Source: Pseudomonadota bacterium (GTDB taxonomy: Bacteria > Desulfobacterota > Desulfobacteria > Desulfobacterales > Desulfobacteraceae). From it: a stretch of 64,000 bases of DNA. The notes below the pieces were generated by a model. That model was given only the letters and a program-made list of their open reading frames with translations, did no database searches and was not told where the DNA came from. The stretch's first letter is position 1, and each line of letters opens with the position of its first letter. Below are positions 33,593 through 43,035 of this stretch, in pieces. The translations under genes were made by a program, and so were the position numbers. The stretch covers positions 150,449 through 214,448 of the forward strand of contig JAHJLV010000060.1 in NCBI GenBank assembly GCA_018821535.1. The letters are read 5' to 3'.

Positions 33593-36502
33593 ATGGTGAA
33601 AGATACAGACTTGAACTCCCGTTCCAGGGAACTGGACCGGATTATTGTAAAAGGTGCGCGCGAGCATAATCTTAAGAATATTGATGTGGATATTCCCAAA
33701 AAAAAGATGGTGGTGTTCACCGGGGTGTCCGGTTCCGGCAAATCCAGCCTGGCCTTTGACACGATTTTTGCAGAGGGCCAGCGCAGGTATGTGGAGTCTT
33801 TATCTTCCTATGCCCGTCAGTTTATCGGCCAGATGGAAAAGCCCAAATATGACACTATCCGGGGATTAAGCCCCACCATTGCCATTGAGCAGAAGGCAGC
33901 CAGTAAAAATCCGCGTTCAACCGTGGGAACAATCACGGAAATTTATGATTATTTAAGGGTTTTGTATGCCCGGGTGGGGACTCAGTATTGCTGTAAGTGC
34001 GGGAAAAAAGTCGGACGCGGTCATGCCCAGAGCATGGTGTCCCAGATTCTGTCACTGCCGGAAAACTCAAAAATTCTTATTCTGGCACCTGTGGTGGAAA
34101 ACCGGAAGGGAGAGCACAGAGAGAGACTGGAAGAGCTTAAAAAACAGGGGTATGCAAGGGTTCGTGTGGACGGGGTGGTTCAGGAAATTGAAAATGTCCA
34201 GAGTCTGGCAAAAAATAAAAAACACCATATTGATGTGGTGGTGGACCGCCTGGTGATACAGTCCAGCGATGATTTTCAGAAGCGTCTGACAGATTCTGTT
34301 GAAACCGCATTGAAGCTGGGAAACGGTCAGATGATCGTCCATATGATGGACAGAGAAGACCTTAAAATGAGTGAGGCCCGTTCCTGCTGCGGGATTGCTT
34401 ATCCGGAGCTGGCACCCCAGATATTTTCCTTTAATTCACCACTGGGGATGTGCCCGGACTGTAACGGGATCGGGACCCTGCTGTCCATGGATGTGGACAA
34501 GATTATTCCCTATACGGAGTTAAGTATCCGCCAGGGAGCCATTATTCCATGGAAAAATTATTTTCTTAAAAAACCCCGGTTTCAGAATGATAATTCCTGG
34601 GGGGCAAGTCAGCTTAAGGCCATGGAAACCCAGTGGGGCATTGATTTTGATCTGCCATGGGAAAAACTGCCCAAAGCAGACCGGGATCTTTTGCTGTACG
34701 GCTCCAGAAACAAGGAAATGACGGTGAACTGGAATTCTGCCAAGATTCAGGGAGAATTCACCCGGACCCATGAAGGGCTGATCCATACCTTGATGCGCCG
34801 ATATAAAGCCACCCAGTCCGAAACCCAGAAAAAATATTATACTGAATTCATGACATCGGCAACCTGTAAGGCCTGCAAGGGCAAGCGGCTGAAAGATGAG
34901 GTGCTGCACGTTCATATTAAAGAAAAATCAATTATTGATGTCACGGCCATGACCGTTGGCCAGGCATTTGATTTTATCAATGCTCTGGATTTGTCAGGAA
35001 ATAAAAAACTGATTGCCGAAGAGCTTCTCAAGGAAATCTCCGATCGGCTGGGGTTTCTGGTAAATGTGGGACTGGATTATCTGTCTTTAGACCGAAGCGG
35101 CCCCACCCTTTCCGGCGGCGAGTCCCAGAGAATCCGGCTGGCCTCCCAGGTGGGATCGGAACTGACCGGAGTACTGTATATCCTTGATGAACCCTCCATT
35201 GGCCTGCACCAGCGGGATAATGTCAAGCTTTTACGGACCCTGCACCATCTGCGGGATATCGGCAATACGCTGATTATTGTGGAACATGATCAGGAAACCA
35301 TGGAAAAATCAGACTGGATTGTGGATATCGGTCCCGGAGCAGGTCATCTTGGCGGGCAGGTGGTTGCTGTGGGCACACCAGATCAGATTAAAAAGAATCC
35401 TCAGTCCATTACGGGAAGTTTTTTAACCGGCAAGGACAGAATCGAGATTCCAGAAAAGCGCAAAAAACCCGACACAAAATCTGATAAATGGATCACCATT
35501 GTCAATGCATCGGAAAATAATCTAAAGCATATTTGTGTAAAAATTCCGCTGGGGCTGTTTGTGGCCGTAACCGGTGTGTCCGGGGCAGGCAAATCAACCC
35601 TGATCAACCAGATTCTGTATCCGGCATTGGCTGTTGAACTGCACGGATCAAAAATGATGGTGGGAAAACATGAAAAAATCACAGGTCTGAATCACCTGAA
35701 CAAAATCATCAATATTGATCAGAAACCCATCGGCAGAACGCCCCGCAGCAATCCGGCCACATACACCAAGGTGTTTGACCATATCCGGGATTTTTATGAA
35801 ATGCTGCCCGAGTCCAGGGCCCGGGGATATAAAAAAGGGCGGTATTCATTTAATGTCAAGGGGGGCCGCTGTGAAGCCTGCCGGGGTGACGGGTATATAA
35901 AAGTGGAAATGCATTTTCTGGCAGATGTGTTTGTTCCCTGTGAGGTCTGTAAAAGCAAACGGTTCAACCGTTCAACCCTGGAAATAAAGTATAAGGGCCA
36001 TTCCATTTCAGATGTTCTGGATCTGTCTGTCCTGCAGGCCAAAGAACTGTTTGACTCTCACCCTAAAATTGTCAATATTCTGGATACATTAATGGATGTG
36101 GGATTGTCCTATATTAAACTGGGGCAGGCAGCCACTACCTTGTCCGGCGGAGAAGCCCAGCGCATAAAGCTTGCCCGGGAACTGGCCAAAAGAGATACCG
36201 GGGACACCCTGTATATTCTGGATGAACCCACCACCGGGCTGCATTTTCAGGATATAAAACTGCTGCTTAAGGTTTTGTCCCGGCTGACAAAGGCCGGAAA
36301 TACAGTGATTATTATTGAACATAATATGGATGTGATAAAAACCGCCGACTGGGTACTGGACTTAGGGCCTGAAGGCGGCAGCAGCGGCGGGGAACTGATT
36401 GCCCAGGGGTCGCCTGAAACAATTGCAGCGTCCGCACACAGTTATACCGGGCAGTATTTAAAGCAGGTTTTAAATCCAGTTTTCAATCCGGTAAAAACCT
36501 GA
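33593..36502 (+). CDS. uvrA: Excinuclease ABC subunit A
   Basis: Damage-recognition ATPase of nucleotide excision repair, dimeric, working with UvrB. It has two ABC modules: Walker A GVSGSGKSS (about 44) with signature LSGGESQRIRLASQ and Walker B LYILDEPSIGL; then GVSGAGKST (about 650) with LSGGEAQRIKLARE and LYILDEPTTGL. The C-terminal zinc module is CEACRGDGYIKVEMHFL.. CEVC. ATG 33593 is preferred to the upstream GTG at 33536 because GGAG (33584-33587) is properly placed and the conserved IIVKGAREHNLKNI begins soon after; this gives 969 residues. Confidence 0.95.
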   Translation: MVKDTDLNSRSRELDRIIVKGAREHNLKNIDVDIPKKKMVVFTGVSGSGKSSLAFDTIFAEGQRRYVESLSSYARQFIGQMEKPKYDTIRGLSPTIAIEQKAASKNPRSTVGTITEIYDYLRVLYARVGTQYCCKCGKKVGRGHAQSMVSQILSLPENSKILILAPVVENRKGEHRERLEELKKQGYARVRVDGVVQEIENVQSLAKNKKHHIDVVVDRLVIQSSDDFQKRLTDSVETALKLGNGQMIVHMMDREDLKMSEARSCCGIAYPELAPQIFSFNSPLGMCPDCNGIGTLLSMDVDKIIPYTELSIRQGAIIPWKNYFLKKPRFQNDNSWGASQLKAMETQWGIDFDLPWEKLPKADRDLLLYGSRNKEMTVNWNSAKIQGEFTRTHEGLIHTLMRRYKATQSETQKKYYTEFMTSATCKACKGKRLKDEVLHVHIKEKSIIDVTAMTVGQAFDFINALDLSGNKKLIAEELLKEISDRLGFLVNVGLDYLSLDRSGPTLSGGESQRIRLASQVGSELTGVLYILDEPSIGLHQRDNVKLLRTLHHLRDIGNTLIIVEHDQETMEKSDWIVDIGPGAGHLGGQVVAVGTPDQIKKNPQSITGSFLTGKDRIEIPEKRKKPDTKSDKWITIVNASENNLKHICVKIPLGLFVAVTGVSGAGKSTLINQILYPALAVELHGSKMMVGKHEKITGLNHLNKIINIDQKPIGRTPRSNPATYTKVFDHIRDFYEMLPESRARGYKKGRYSFNVKGGRCEACRGDGYIKVEMHFLADVFVPCEVCKSKRFNRSTLEIKYKGHSISDVLDLSVLQAKELFDSHPKIVNILDTLMDVGLSYIKLGQAATTLSGGEAQRIKLARELAKRDTGDTLYILDEPTTGLHFQDIKLLLKVLSRLTKAGNTVIIIEHNMDVIKTADWVLDLGPEGGSSGGELIAQGSPETIAASAHSYTGQYLKQVLNPVFNPVKT

Positions 36503-36575
36503 TATATCATCGAGAATTAAAATAGAGGGCTGGGATTAAAACAAACGGGCCGGAATAAAACAGGGGGGAAAATAT

Positions 36576-37331
36576 ATGATGCTTTTAAAATGGGTGATCC
36601 GCCCGTATCTGTATTTTCAGTATCTTTTTTCAAAATTCGCACGAACCGGAGCGTTTGGAAAAGATCATGCTGAATATATGACTGCCCCGTATCAGAACAC
36701 CGGAAATTCGGTAAAAGACGGGTTGTTCAGGCATCATGTCAAACAATTCCATGAATCCTCGTGTTCTGTTGCTTCTGTGGTATCCGTGATCAACACTCTT
36801 TTGGAAAGCCAGGGGAAATTGACCGGTTTACCCTTGACCCAGCATGACCTGCTGGAAACCGTAAGGGCTGCCCACTGGAAAGAACGCATGGGTAAAGACG
36901 GCTATAAAGGGCGCAGAGGATTACCCCTTGAAGTTCTCGGGCAGGTGGTCAAGGCCAGTCTGGATGTCCATAAAATTCAATATCGTTCTGTTGAAATTGT
37001 CCAGACCTTAAAGAATCGAAAAAAATCCGTACAGATTAAACAGGATTTAAAAACCCGGCTTGAACGATTTGAAAAACAGGGGGATTCCATTATCATTGCC
37101 CATTTTGATCAGGGCAGTTTTCTTCCGGAGCTTCACATTCCCCATATTTCTCCGGTGGGAGGATTTGATCCGGCATCTGAAAGCGTAACCATCCTGGATG
37201 TGGATTCCACCCAGGATTATCCTTATAAGGTGAGTCTTGAAACCTTTTATAAGGGGGTGTCATATGATTATAATTATATGTTCCGCAGATATGGTTACGG
37301 TGAGGGCGGCTATGTTTTTATCCAGCTTTAA
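36576..37331 (+). CDS. Phytochelatin-synthase-like cysteine peptidase/transpeptidase
   Basis: Papain-fold protein of the phytochelatin synthase family, which cleaves Gly from glutathione or related thiols and in plants polymerises them. The likely triad is visible: C63 in HESSCSVASVVSVIN, H190 in PHISPVGGFDP and D208 in TILDVD. The 18-residue His-Asp spacing equals that of the Nostoc enzyme (His183/Asp201). The protein has 251 residues and no obvious signal peptide, though its first 20 residues are hydrophobic and aromatic. It follows uvrA by 73 bases. Substrate is uncertain, since sulfate reducers often lack glutathione. Confidence 0.7.
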   Translation: MMLLKWVIRPYLYFQYLFSKFARTGAFGKDHAEYMTAPYQNTGNSVKDGLFRHHVKQFHESSCSVASVVSVINTLLESQGKLTGLPLTQHDLLETVRAAHWKERMGKDGYKGRRGLPLEVLGQVVKASLDVHKIQYRSVEIVQTLKNRKKSVQIKQDLKTRLERFEKQGDSIIIAHFDQGSFLPELHIPHISPVGGFDPASESVTILDVDSTQDYPYKVSLETFYKGVSYDYNYMFRRYGYGEGGYVFIQL

Positions 37332-37412
37332 CGGATACTGTTATGACACCGTACCAGTTTTGGCGACCATGCCTATATACACAATTGGCTTTTAATATGG
37401 AATGAGGGCAAT

Positions 37413-39005
37413 ATGCTTGTTATTTTAATCAGTTTTGCATTTGGATTCGGACTTGTTTTATCCCGTATCGGCCTGCCTCCCATGGTGGGATTTCTGGTGG
37501 CAGGCTTTGCCTACAACATGGCAGGGCTGGTACCGCCCAATGGATTGAATATTGCTGCAGACCTGGGCATTACCCTGCTGCTGTTTTCCATTGGTCTCAA
37601 GCTGGATGTGAAAGGACTTTTCAAGGCTGAAATCTGGGCCAGCACCTCAATTCAGATGATAGTCACGACCATATTCATGTGTGGCGTATTGTTTCTGGGT
37701 CAGACCTTGTTTAATGCGGATTTTATGGAAATGTCCTGGCAGACCATCGTACTGCTGGGGTTTGCCCTGTCGTTTTCCAGCACGGTTTTTGCGGTCAAAG
37801 TGCTGGAAGATAAAGGAGATTTGTCTGCTTTTTATGGTAAGGTTGCCATTGGTATCCTGATTATGCAGGATATGTTTGCCGTATTGTTTTTAAGCATTTC
37901 CGCAGGAAAAATTCCAAGTATCTGGGCCCTGGCTGTTCTGGGGTTACCGTTTTTAAGACCGTTGTTATACCGTCTGCTGGATATGTCAGGCAGAGGAGAG
38001 CTGTTTCTTCTTTGCGGATTGTTTCTGGCTCTTGGCGTGGGGGCCGAGGGGTTCGCTCTGGTCGGCCTGAAAGCCGATCTGGGGGCGCTGTTTCTGGGGA
38101 TTCTTGTTGCAGGCCATCCCAGGGCATCCGAGCTTTCTAAGGCCTTGTTCGGGTTTAAGGAATTAATGCTGGTCGGGTTTTTTGTTTCCGTGGGCATGAC
38201 AGGCCTTCCCACGATGGAAATGATGGCGGCAGCACTGTTGCTTTGTCTTGTGATTCCCGTAAAAACAGGGATTTATCATATGATTATCAGCTGGTTTGGC
38301 CTGCGTGCCAGAAGCAGCCTTTTTGCTGCCTTGACCCTGAGCAATTATTCGGAATTCGGCCTTATTGTTTCAGCTATTGCCGTGAATCAGGGGCTGTTGT
38401 CGTCTCAGTGGCTGATTATCATGGCCATCACGGTGAGTCTGAGTTTTGTTGTGGCATCGCCTTTGAGCGTTCAGTCTGAATTTGTTTATCGAAAAATGTT
38501 TGCCTGGCTTGGGCGCTTTGAAAAAGAGGTCTGTCATCCGAACGATGCTCCCATTGATCCGGGAGATGTCAGGGCTATTGTATTTGGCATGGGCCGGATT
38601 GGTACAGGTGCGTATGATACCCTCAAAGAAAGCTGGGGCACTGATATCTGCGGGGTTGAACATGCGCCGGACCGGGTTGATTTTAATCGAAGTCAAGGTC
38701 GGAATGTTGTTCTGGGGGATGCCTGTGACACGGAATTCTGGTTGAAACTCAAAAAGGACATCAACCTGGAACTTGTGGTTCTGGCAATGCCCAATCATCA
38801 TGGCAATGTGTATGCCGCCCGTCAGATTCGCAATATGGGTATCAAGTGCCAGGTGGTGGCCATTGCCCGGTTTCCAGAAGAGGTGGATGAACTGTCACAG
38901 ATTGGCATGTGTACGGCATTCAATATGTATGAACAGGCTGGTGCGGGTTTGACTCAAGCTGCCATGGAAACCTTGGCAGATGCAGCAGGACGTGTCAGAA
39001 CCTGA
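37413..39005 (+). CDS. Kef-type cation:proton antiporter with TrkA-N domain
   Basis: Membrane antiporter of the CPA2 family, 530 residues. About twelve helices form the exchanger domain (about 1-365; typical segments are GITLLLFSIGLKLD and LGFALSFSSTVFAVK). A cytoplasmic Rossmann domain follows (about 385-520) with the nucleotide-binding start VFGMGRIGTGAYD. There is no TrkA-C domain. The next two genes are a second antiporter and a UspE-like protein on the same strand, so the three probably act together in cation and pH homeostasis. The exact ion is not predictable. Confidence 0.85.
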   Translation: MLVILISFAFGFGLVLSRIGLPPMVGFLVAGFAYNMAGLVPPNGLNIAADLGITLLLFSIGLKLDVKGLFKAEIWASTSIQMIVTTIFMCGVLFLGQTLFNADFMEMSWQTIVLLGFALSFSSTVFAVKVLEDKGDLSAFYGKVAIGILIMQDMFAVLFLSISAGKIPSIWALAVLGLPFLRPLLYRLLDMSGRGELFLLCGLFLALGVGAEGFALVGLKADLGALFLGILVAGHPRASELSKALFGFKELMLVGFFVSVGMTGLPTMEMMAAALLLCLVIPVKTGIYHMIISWFGLRARSSLFAALTLSNYSEFGLIVSAIAVNQGLLSSQWLIIMAITVSLSFVVASPLSVQSEFVYRKMFAWLGRFEKEVCHPNDAPIDPGDVRAIVFGMGRIGTGAYDTLKESWGTDICGVEHAPDRVDFNRSQGRNVVLGDACDTEFWLKLKKDINLELVVLAMPNHHGNVYAARQIRNMGIKCQVVAIARFPEEVDELSQIGMCTAFNMYEQAGAGLTQAAMETLADAAGRVRT

Positions 39006-39038
39006 CCTGTTCATAAATCCAATAAGGAGTTGTAGCAA

Positions 39039-41192
39039 ATGATTGCTGGAAATGAATTTGCGGAAATAGCCGCTATTCTAGGTATTGCAACTCTTACCGG
39101 AATCATAGGTCAAAAACTGCGGCAGCCATTGATCATCATGTTTCTGGTAACTGGTATTCTGGCTGGCCCCTCGGTTCTGGGCATTATACACAGTTATGAG
39201 CAAATTGAGCTTATGGCCCATATCGGCATAGCTCTTCTGTTGTTTATTGTCGGGTTGAAACTCGATCTGAATCTGATCCGTACCACAGGTCCCGTTGCTC
39301 TGGCCACCGGCCTTGGACAGATCGTGTTCACATCGCTTATCGGGTTTATCATTGCCATTGCCATGGGCATGTCATATCTCAGTGCGGCTTATGTATCGGT
39401 TGCGCTTACTTTTTCAAGCACGATCATCATCGTAAAGCTCCTGTCGGATAAAAAAGAAATCGACTCTCTCCATGGGCAAATTGCTCTTGGATTTTTGATT
39501 GTTCAGGATATCGTTGCTATTTTGGCTTTGGTTGTCTTAACGACATTCGGATCATCTGTTGGCGAAGATGGGTCGGGATATTTCTCTTTTCTGATGATCG
39601 GCGCAAAAGGCGTGGGCCTGTTGGGTGCGGTTGCTCTGCTGATGAAATATGTCATTCCGTATCTGATCCAGCGACTCGCGCATTCGCTGGAACTGTTGAC
39701 TCTATGTGCAATCGCATGGGCGGTCATTCTCGGAGCAGGCAGCGAGCTGTTGGGATTCAGTAAGGAGGTCGGCGCATTTCTGGCCGGTGTCTCACTGGCA
39801 TCCACGGCTTTCAGGGATTCGATTGGCGCGCGGCTCACCGGCCTTCGGGATTTTCTGCTTCTGTTTTTTTTCATTGATCTTGGTGCACGTCTGGATTGGT
39901 CCATGGTAGGCTCGCAATTGGGCGTATCGCTTGTTTTTTCCTTGTTTGTCCTTGTCGGCAATCCGTTAATTGTTCTGGTCATCATGGGAATCATGGGATA
40001 TCGCCGTCGCACCGCTTTTCTTGCCGGTCTCACGGTGGCCCAAATCAGCGAGTTTTCTCTTATTGTTGCGGCCCTGGGATTGAGTATCGGCCACATTAAC
40101 GAAGAAACCATGGGGTTGATCACCCTCGTGGGAGTGGTGACCATATTTTTGTCCACCTACATGATTCTCTATTCTTACCCGCTTTATCGTTTTTTATCCG
40201 CTCCATTGAAGATTTTTGAAAGGCGCAATCCTTATCGGGAGGCAGACATAGACACCTTCGCAGAAACCGGAGCAGTCGATGTCATTTTAGTGGGACTGGG
40301 TAATTATGGGAGCGGGCTGATGGAAAACCTTCTGCGGCGAAAGAATACCATCGTGGGAATCGACTTCGATCCCGGTACTTTGGATATGTGGCGCAGGAAA
40401 GGCGTACCTGTCCTCTATGGGGATATGGCAGATCCTGAGATGCATGAGCACTTGCCGTTGAAAAAGGCGCGATGGGTTATCAGCACGGTTCGCTCCAGGG
40501 AGATGAATCTGGCGCTTATCCATAATCTCAAGAAGGACGGTTATACGGGAAAGGTGGCCTTGACATCCACAAACAGCCGGGAAGCTGCTGAGTTCGAAAA
40601 AGCGGGAGCCAATTTGGTATTTCGGCCTTTTCAGGATGCAACGGAACAAGCAGCCGATGCCTTGACTTATGCCATGGACTTTCTTCCAAAAACTGTTGCC
40701 TGGCCCGTCTCATTTCTCGAGTTGCGTATTCGTTCGGATGCCTCGGCAGCCGGGCAAACCTTACGAGAACTTCCGTTATCGTCTTCTGGAATATCTATTC
40801 TGGCGGTCAGTCGAGGAGGACGCATTTTTTATGAGCCAAAGCCGGATTTCAGGATTTTTCCGGCTGACCGACTGCTCCTTATGGGAGATCCGGATGGCTT
40901 AAAGGGGGCTGAGACCATATTAAATCAGCTTGAGGCACAGTCAAATGCAGAAGACACAGACCGATTTGAAATCGCTGAAATCAAGGTGTCGGAGAATTCG
41001 GATCTTTCAGGCAAGTCTTTGGCAGAACTTCATTTCCGGCAAAAATTCGGCGCAAACCTGATCGGCATCCGCAGAGGCCAGGATCAGATTACAACGATCA
41101 ACCCTGCGGAGCACTTGCTCGGGGGGGATTGCTTGATCGTCATTGGAAAATCGAGCACTATCAAAGAACTCAAGGAACTATCCCCTGTTTAG
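39039..41192 (+). CDS. Kef-type antiporter with TrkA-N and two TrkA-C domains
   Basis: A second CPA2 antiporter, 717 residues. The exchanger domain (about 1-390) has GIALLLFIVGLKLDLN and SVALTFSSTIIIVKLLSDK. A TrkA-N domain (about 408-525, VGLGNYGSG) follows. Two TrkA-C-like ligand domains come last (about 545-625 and 640-715; FRIFPADRLLLMGD and HLLGGDCLIVIGK). It is not a simple duplication of the previous gene: sequence, length and codon choice differ (more TCG, CGC and CTC). That suggests this gene and the following Usp gene came from another source than their neighbours. Confidence 0.85.
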   Translation: MIAGNEFAEIAAILGIATLTGIIGQKLRQPLIIMFLVTGILAGPSVLGIIHSYEQIELMAHIGIALLLFIVGLKLDLNLIRTTGPVALATGLGQIVFTSLIGFIIAIAMGMSYLSAAYVSVALTFSSTIIIVKLLSDKKEIDSLHGQIALGFLIVQDIVAILALVVLTTFGSSVGEDGSGYFSFLMIGAKGVGLLGAVALLMKYVIPYLIQRLAHSLELLTLCAIAWAVILGAGSELLGFSKEVGAFLAGVSLASTAFRDSIGARLTGLRDFLLLFFFIDLGARLDWSMVGSQLGVSLVFSLFVLVGNPLIVLVIMGIMGYRRRTAFLAGLTVAQISEFSLIVAALGLSIGHINEETMGLITLVGVVTIFLSTYMILYSYPLYRFLSAPLKIFERRNPYREADIDTFAETGAVDVILVGLGNYGSGLMENLLRRKNTIVGIDFDPGTLDMWRRKGVPVLYGDMADPEMHEHLPLKKARWVISTVRSREMNLALIHNLKKDGYTGKVALTSTNSREAAEFEKAGANLVFRPFQDATEQAADALTYAMDFLPKTVAWPVSFLELRIRSDASAAGQTLRELPLSSSGISILAVSRGGRIFYEPKPDFRIFPADRLLLMGDPDGLKGAETILNQLEAQSNAEDTDRFEIAEIKVSENSDLSGKSLAELHFRQKFGANLIGIRRGQDQITTINPAEHLLGGDCLIVIGKSSTIKELKELSPV

Positions 41193-41220
41193 TAAATTAA
41201 ATCGATATACGAGGTGATCC

Positions 41221-42195
41221 ATGAAGCGTTTTAAAAATATACTTTACCTGAATGAACCGGCCGTGGACCAGGCATCAACGATTGCGCGTGCAGTCTCGCT
41301 GGCGGTAAGCAATCAGGCCGACCTGACAATTATTGATGTAATTCCATCCCAGGTCGTCACGGCAGGTATCGGTCTGCCGCCGGGAGGACCGGTTTCCTTT
41401 GATCTGCGAGCGGCAGTAGAATCCGAGCATCGAAAGGCGATGGAATCTATGGTTCAATCCTTCAAAGAACGCCTGCAAATCCAGCTGGAAGTATTGGTTG
41501 GAAAGACTTACCTTGAGGCGATTCGAGCTGTATTGAAAAACGGGTATGATCTGCTGATCAAGCCAGCGGAAAATCCAACCTGGACAAATAGGCTGTTCGG
41601 CAGTGATGACCTGCATCTTCTCCGGAAATGCCCCTGTCCGGTCTGGCTCATGAAGGCACAAGAGAAAACAAAATACAGCAGCATCCTGGCGGCTGTCGAT
41701 TTCGATCTGTTAGCTCCCCAGTCTTCAGAGCATGATTTCAATCGCCAAATTCTGGAACTGGCCGCATCGGTTGCGATTTCCGACTTTGCGAGCCTGCACA
41801 TTTTGCACGCCTGGGAAGCTCTTGCCGAGAGAATGTTACTATCAAGGGGCGGTATGTCATCCGAAGCCATTGCCAATCATATTGGAAGAGAACAGGCGCT
41901 CCACAGGGACGAGATTTACCGGCTGGTCGAGAAGCTGCGCGGATGGATTGGAAAGGACGTTTATGATTACCTTTCACCCAGAGTACACCTGCCCGAAGGC
42001 CCGGCAAAAAAAGTGATTGCGCCGCTATCAGTGCAGTTGAAGGCGGATCTTGTCGTCATGGGGACGGTCGCCCGCACCGGCATATCAGGACTGATCATTG
42101 GCAATACCGCTGAAGCCATTCTTGACCAGCTTAACTGTTCGGTGCTTGCCATAAAGCCTGTTGGGTTTAAGACGCCGGTGAAATTGGAGGAGTGA
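41221..42195 (+). CDS. Tandem universal stress protein, UspE-like
   Basis: Two Usp domains in 324 residues (about 1-148 and 155-318). UspE-like marks are LHLLRKCPCPVWLMK at the end of the first domain and VVMGTVARTGISGLIIGNTAE, split by the usual glycine motif, near residues 278-298. UspE proteins bind lipid or nucleotide ligands and affect stress survival and motility. Placement 28 bases after the antiporter suggests it acts as its stress-linked regulator. Codon use resembles that antiporter. Confidence 0.82.
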   Translation: MKRFKNILYLNEPAVDQASTIARAVSLAVSNQADLTIIDVIPSQVVTAGIGLPPGGPVSFDLRAAVESEHRKAMESMVQSFKERLQIQLEVLVGKTYLEAIRAVLKNGYDLLIKPAENPTWTNRLFGSDDLHLLRKCPCPVWLMKAQEKTKYSSILAAVDFDLLAPQSSEHDFNRQILELAASVAISDFASLHILHAWEALAERMLLSRGGMSSEAIANHIGREQALHRDEIYRLVEKLRGWIGKDVYDYLSPRVHLPEGPAKKVIAPLSVQLKADLVVMGTVARTGISGLIIGNTAEAILDQLNCSVLAIKPVGFKTPVKLEE

Positions 42196-42201
42196 TGTTA
42201 G

Positions 42202-42958
42202 AAAAAAGGTTCGCTGTACATTAATTTGTTCGGCCTCTCGAGGGTATCGCGAAAGCGGCTTGTGGGTATCGGCTATGACGATTCCATCCCTTTTTCCCAG
42301 TTGCAGATGTTCCGTACCGGCTGGGCCAAGGCTCTGGCCGGCCGGATATAAGAAACTCCAGTGGCCGCCCAATGTTCCGGCCCTGACCTTGAACGGTGAT
42401 ACCCAGAGATTTCTGGCCCTTGAAAAAAAAGGGGTCAAAGGCAATTTGGTCTTGTCCTTGTATGCTGTCGAAAACCGCTTTTGGGCCGCCAATCTGAAAA
42501 ATATCGAAAAGGGCCAGGTCCTGCTCCAGGTGGATATTGTTGAAGCAAAACCCATGGATACAAAAATGGTTACCGTGACTTCCAGTGAAATGGCTGAAGC
42601 GATTTCAAGCTCAGGGAGCATAGCTCTTTACGGCATTTATTTTGATACTGATAAGGCGGATATCAAGCCTGAATCAGCAGAAACCCTGAAGCAGATCGCC
42701 ACCCTCCTGAAGGAGAATATAAATTTGAAACTGCTTGTGGTCGGTCACACCGATATTGCCGGGACTTTTGCCTACAATATGGATCTTTCCTCACGCCGGG
42801 CAGCCGCTGTCATAAAAGAACTGACCGCAAAATACGGTGCATCGACAGGTCGCCTGACCCCTGTGGGGGTTTCCTATGCATGTCCTGTGGCCTCCAATAA
42901 AACCGAAGACGGCAGGGCTAAAAACCGGCGGGTGGCATTGGTTGAGGACTCGCCTTAA
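42202..42958 (+). pseudogene. Decayed OmpA-domain protein gene
   Basis: Residues encoded from about 42620 on form a good OmpA/MotB-type peptidoglycan-binding domain (YGIYFDTDKADIKPESAETL, then LLVVGHTDIAGTFAYN and LSSRRAAAV). The only full-length reading begins at a GTG (42260) with a Cys/Pro-rich, unprotein-like N-terminus and no signal peptide. A different frame (42202-42351) reads sensibly (GIGYDDSIPFSQLQMFRTGW) and then stops at TAA 42349. I infer that a longer gene lost its signal region and suffered a shift near 42350. It could still express a cytosolic fragment. Confidence 0.55.
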
Positions 42959-42972
42959 TAAACACAAGAAAA

Positions 42973-43003
42973 GGCTGCTTTCATAGAAGAAATGAAAGCA
43001 GCC
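42973..43003 (-). terminator. Rho-independent terminator of the beta-oxidation operon
   Basis: GGCTGCTTTCAT (42973-42984) and ATGAAAGCAGCC (42992-43003) form a perfect 12-bp stem with a 7-base loop. On the minus strand the stem is followed by TTTTCTTG, so it terminates the thiolase operon, which ends at 43036. It may also stop plus-strand transcripts coming from the OmpA remnant. Confidence 0.8.
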
Positions 43004-43035
43004 CCGGGATGGTTGTTAATCTGTTAAACTACAGA

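Noticed and set aside
39503..40156. A 217-residue ORF opposite the second antiporter
   Set aside because: Arg/Pro-rich antisense frame with no start signal or domain.
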